DNA of 64,000 nucleotides from Isoetes taiwanensis (Eukaryota; Streptophyta; Lycopodiopsida; Isoetales; Isoetaceae): NCBI GenBank assembly GCA_021234155.1, contig JAJEKV010000064.1, positions 5,518,001 to 5,582,000 of the forward strand, read 5' to 3'. Shown piece by piece: positions 60,777 to 64,000 of this stretch (position 1 is its first letter; each line of letters starts with the position of its first letter). The notes under the pieces were generated by a model. It saw only the letters and a program-made list of their open reading frames with translations, ran no database searches and was not told where the DNA came from. The position numbers and the translations under genes were made by a program.

Positions 60777-63041
60777 AAATGGATCGAATTTCTTGTTGGC
60801 GCGGGAATGATGTGAATCTTGGCACTACTCTCGCCAGTCTTCATATCTTCACATTTCGATGCATTGCTTTCAGGTTCGCGACGCATTGCTCTCAGATTTG
60901 CGCTTGTACCCAGCCTTCATTCTTCAAGAGTAAGTTCCCGTTGCATCTGATAAGCTTCTTACTTACTTTCTATTTTTGGGATTTGCTCATTTAAGAGTGT
61001 TTGTGGGCTTTATTTGTATCGTTTCATTTAGACTTTTTTTTTCTTCCCCCCTTTAGTGTCTGCAAGCGGAGCTGATAAAGGCAAAGGTCGGGAGGAGTCC
61101 AGTGAAGAGAAATTGACGAATTTCCTAGCCAATGTTCCACAAGACATCTTGTGTGCCTTGATGGCAGAACTGGAAAATAGGGTGCGAAGAAATCATGAAG
61201 GCCATGACTCAGGTACATCGTTCGGGCCATCAATGAAAGAAAAGGAGAAAAATCAAATGGAAATGGTGCCGAAGGAGAGGTCAGATCTAATTTGCATTCT
61301 TAGATCTTTTTAATTTCTTGGTTGCAAATGTCTTGGAGAGATTTCTTGGTTGCAAATGATGCAGCTCCTCAGAATTTATTCATGCTCTTTATTTATGCTC
61401 TTTCTCTTGTGCTCTTCATGTTCAGGTTTATATTTTTTAGCATCCCTTTTTCCGCTCGTCCAGTCTTCTTTCTTAAGGCTTTAATGATTGATAAAGATTT
61501 GCTCCAGTCCTCGCCTTTGTTTCAATGTGTAATTCTGCAAGTGCTGCACTGCTGGTTTCCAAGGGATCAAGATGCTGTCCTTCTTGTCCATGCTTGCAGA
61601 TCCTCAAAAGGAAATGCAATAATCAGCATGGATGTGCACTCTGAAATATAAGTTTCACTCCTCAATTTCCTCCATGCCCGGGGCCAATTCTCTTCTCTGC
61701 TTGAGAAGCTTCAAGCAGGCTGCTACGTTTGAGGGACTGGAACAAGGCTTTTCTATTATTAACACTCTGTAACATAGTCAGGACATGATTGGCTTAATTG
61801 TTAAGCACAACATTTTCTTAAACAGATATCTGTATAACCTAATGTCTTATCTGTCTACTTCGTTAGCATATGACTGGCTCTCCTTAGTTTTAGCATTGAT
61901 ACATTCCATTTCTGTAAAATTTTGAGCTTCCTAGCGTAGAGTTCCCTTCCTACTGTCCTTTGTATGCATGTATTTCCTGGTAACAAGGTATGATATGTCC
62001 CTTGTATGCATGTATTTCCTGGTAACAAGGTATGATATGATATCCTTCTGCGCAGCTGAGCAGTATCGTGATGCTTTTTAATGATATAATTGCAGGTCAT
62101 TGAAACGCCGCCAATCTACTAATTCTTCAAATAATTGTGCTGAAACATCTGCACAAGGAGCCCGCAGAAATTCAAAGAAGCAATCTGTCATTACAAACAG
62201 GCACGTGGTGCTTAGTTGCTCGTCTTCCTCTGACGATGAATGTGATGATATATCTGACCAAGATGATCCTAAGACTGACAATGACGCCTTAAAGGAGATT
62301 GATCTTTCCTACAATGTCCAATTTAGGAAGTTATCAAGGTCTCAGGTATGTGCAAAACTTAGTTTATGTTAGTCTTATCGTTATTATTTTGACACTTGTC
62401 ATCTCTATTGTTGTCAAACTGCTGCAGGTTTGTTTTCATAGAGGAGAATTGCTAATGGATGAAGCAGGGCGTGAGTTCGACCAGAAAGCATCAGATGCAT
62501 TGAAGACTTATTGTAGGGAGGTTGACAAGCTTTTTAGGGAGATTAAGCCACGACACTTGCAAAGAACTTTGAAGTACATCCATGAACAATTTGGTGATGG
62601 GCTATGCGAGGTGGACATCATCAGATTCTTGAAGAAGCGTTGGAGACATTGGAGGTTAGAGATTTCTATAAGCTTTAAAAGGTTATATCAATTGCATCTT
62701 ATAATTCTTTGTCTTATAATATCTCTGTTTTAATCCTTAGTGTCTGACAAGTATCTATGTTCTAAGTGTCTGTGCAACCCAATCTTCTGCACCCACGTAT
62801 CAGTCATATTTAAAATGCCCGCAAGGATCCAATTATCAATGACTCCTCAGACATGTAAATCCTCCTTAAGTCATTGCAGCCCTACGAGGAATTTAGGTCT
62901 GTTCTCACTGAACCTTTGTACGCTGCAGAGGCTCTTAAAAAAGAAAGCACCATTGGACTTTCTTCCAGCATCATTGGACTTGGAATATGGTCCCATTATG
63001 GCGGTCAAGAAAATCCAATTCATGCCTTATCTTCAAAGTAG
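60777..63041 (+). CDS. Second copy of the CACTA plus-strand accessory gene
   Basis: Same blocks as at 41.7-44.0 kb, with better splice signals: exon from 61057; exon about 62095-62345 between a GCAG acceptor and a CAG/GTATGTG donor; exon 62429-62655 after GCTGCAG; final block ending PIHALSSK at 63039-63041. It is useful for defining the gene model. The stretch around 62,740-62,880 still contains stops in the expected frame, so functionality is uncertain. Confidence 0.55.
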
Positions 63042-64000
63042 ACGTGTGCATGCAATTTCTACAATGCAAAGAACTTCGTTATAAATATATTCCATTTTAC
63101 TAGACATGCATTTCTACGTCATATAAGCTATCACACCTCTGTAACAAAACCACATACAACTTCAAAACTCAAGCAATCTTCCCTAAACGTTTTGTTGGAA
63201 TATGAAACTCCTTTATGTAGCATACACTTGTTAAAAAGGATTGCTAAAGCAATTTGTCTCCACTCTTGCTGAATTTTATCTTACCAGATAAACTCTTTTT
63301 ATATAATCACACTAATAGTAGTATTAGTTAATGATGTGTTCATAATGAGCACGAAATCTGAACTTTGCCTTTTTTCTCTGAATTTGGCTTCTATTATTGT
63401 TCTGCGATGGCATTTTTCATCCAAAGCTCCACTATATCAGTATAAAATTTCTCCACATGCATACACGATCATGTCTAGTAAGTCTGGTTTTCAGGAGTAG
63501 ATGCATCTAGCATAACTAACTTCTATGTTTGCCGGAGGATTTGGTAAGCCTTTAGCCAAACCATTTTAGAGTTTGGCATTCACATTTAGAAAAAAATTTC
63601 TCCACAGGGAGCCTAATCTGCTTTCTCGATGTTTAATGTTTGGTTCATTAAAAGCAGATAGGCATTCATTCATTGCGCTTTTTGTTGTTGTTTCATACTC
63701 ATTCACCCTAAGCCTGTTAGACTAATGTTCACTATGTAGTGTTAGTTCATAAAAGCAAATAGGCAAAAATCTCAATCTTTGCCTTCTGCACCGAGCAGCT
63801 ATTTTATTGTTGCATTGAATGCCAATTCCCCTAAGTCGCACATTTCTATATTATTGAGCTATTTTATTGTTGCATTGAATGCTAAACAACCATAAAAGTC
63901 GGATCTATCGATCACCATCCTCATTGCGGTTTGCAATACCATGCCTGGATTGAAAACCTATAGATCACCTTTTCGCTTTTACCTTCCTTTTGTTCCTTCT

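Larger units (their letters stand above)
57731..64000 (-). mobile_element. Second copy of the CACTA family, truncated
   Basis: Collinear with 38,720-44,895 of the complete element and cut by the window end on the right. The left junction at about 57,731 lies just past transposase exon 5, so exons 6-8 and the left terminus are missing. Long blocks (for example 58,190-58,790 and much of 62,440-63,500) are nearly identical to the other copy. Other blocks differ densely, mostly at CAG/CTG sites. Confidence 0.93.

Overview
This is a nuclear plant sequence. It holds spliced genes of plant-type families: a PLS-class pentatricopeptide repeat protein, an ARG1/DnaJ15-type J-domain protein and a plant NCL-type Na+/Ca2+ exchanger copy. 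Around them lies a dense mix of plant transposons (CACTA, Copia-type LTR, LINE, MULE-like). The PPR style (many MYGKCGS-type S motifs alternating with EGRxxH-type L motifs, almost no introns) and the loose repeat-rich layout suggest a fern or another seed-free vascular plant. That assignment is inference.

Layout. 1-2147: decayed MULE-like transposase on the minus strand. 3.1-3.55 kb: GC-rich array of short palindromes. 3.6-8.6 kb: mostly unassigned. 9.16-10.84 kb: two-exon PPR gene. 12.25-14.0 kb: processed retrocopy of an NCL exchanger gene with poly(A) and 13-bp target-site duplication (TSD). 18.7-21.9 kb: LINE (ORF1, endonuclease, start of RT) on the minus strand. 23.6-23.9 kb: long inverted repeat. 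24.1-26.0 kb: intron-containing gene for a Crypton-type (DUF3504-like) tyrosine recombinase, broken; a second eroded copy lies at 52.8-53.2 kb. 27.67-30.58 kb: an intact 11-exon ARG1-like DnaJ gene. 31.8-34.5 kb: a young gag-only Copia-type element (TR-GAG style) with identical LTRs and a leader of hairpin repeats. 34.8-35.1 kb: a short poly(A) retroposon with a 13-bp TSD.

36,170-47,976 is a complete 11.8-kb CACTA element with matching termini and an ATT TSD. It encodes an apparently intact 8-exon TNP2 transposase and divergent accessory genes. It sits inside one copy of a 321-bp tandem duplication, so the other copy preserves the empty site. 55.4-56.2 kb is a LINE 3' end, 57.2 kb an LTR/primer-binding-site remnant, and 57.73 kb to the window end a second, truncated copy of the same CACTA family.

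The only clearly intact host genes are the ARG1-like gene and probably the PPR gene. Differences between the two CACTA copies, and between the two tandem-duplication copies, cluster at CAG/CTG trinucleotides. Some frameshifts in this window may therefore be base-calling errors at CHG-methylated sites and not true mutations.
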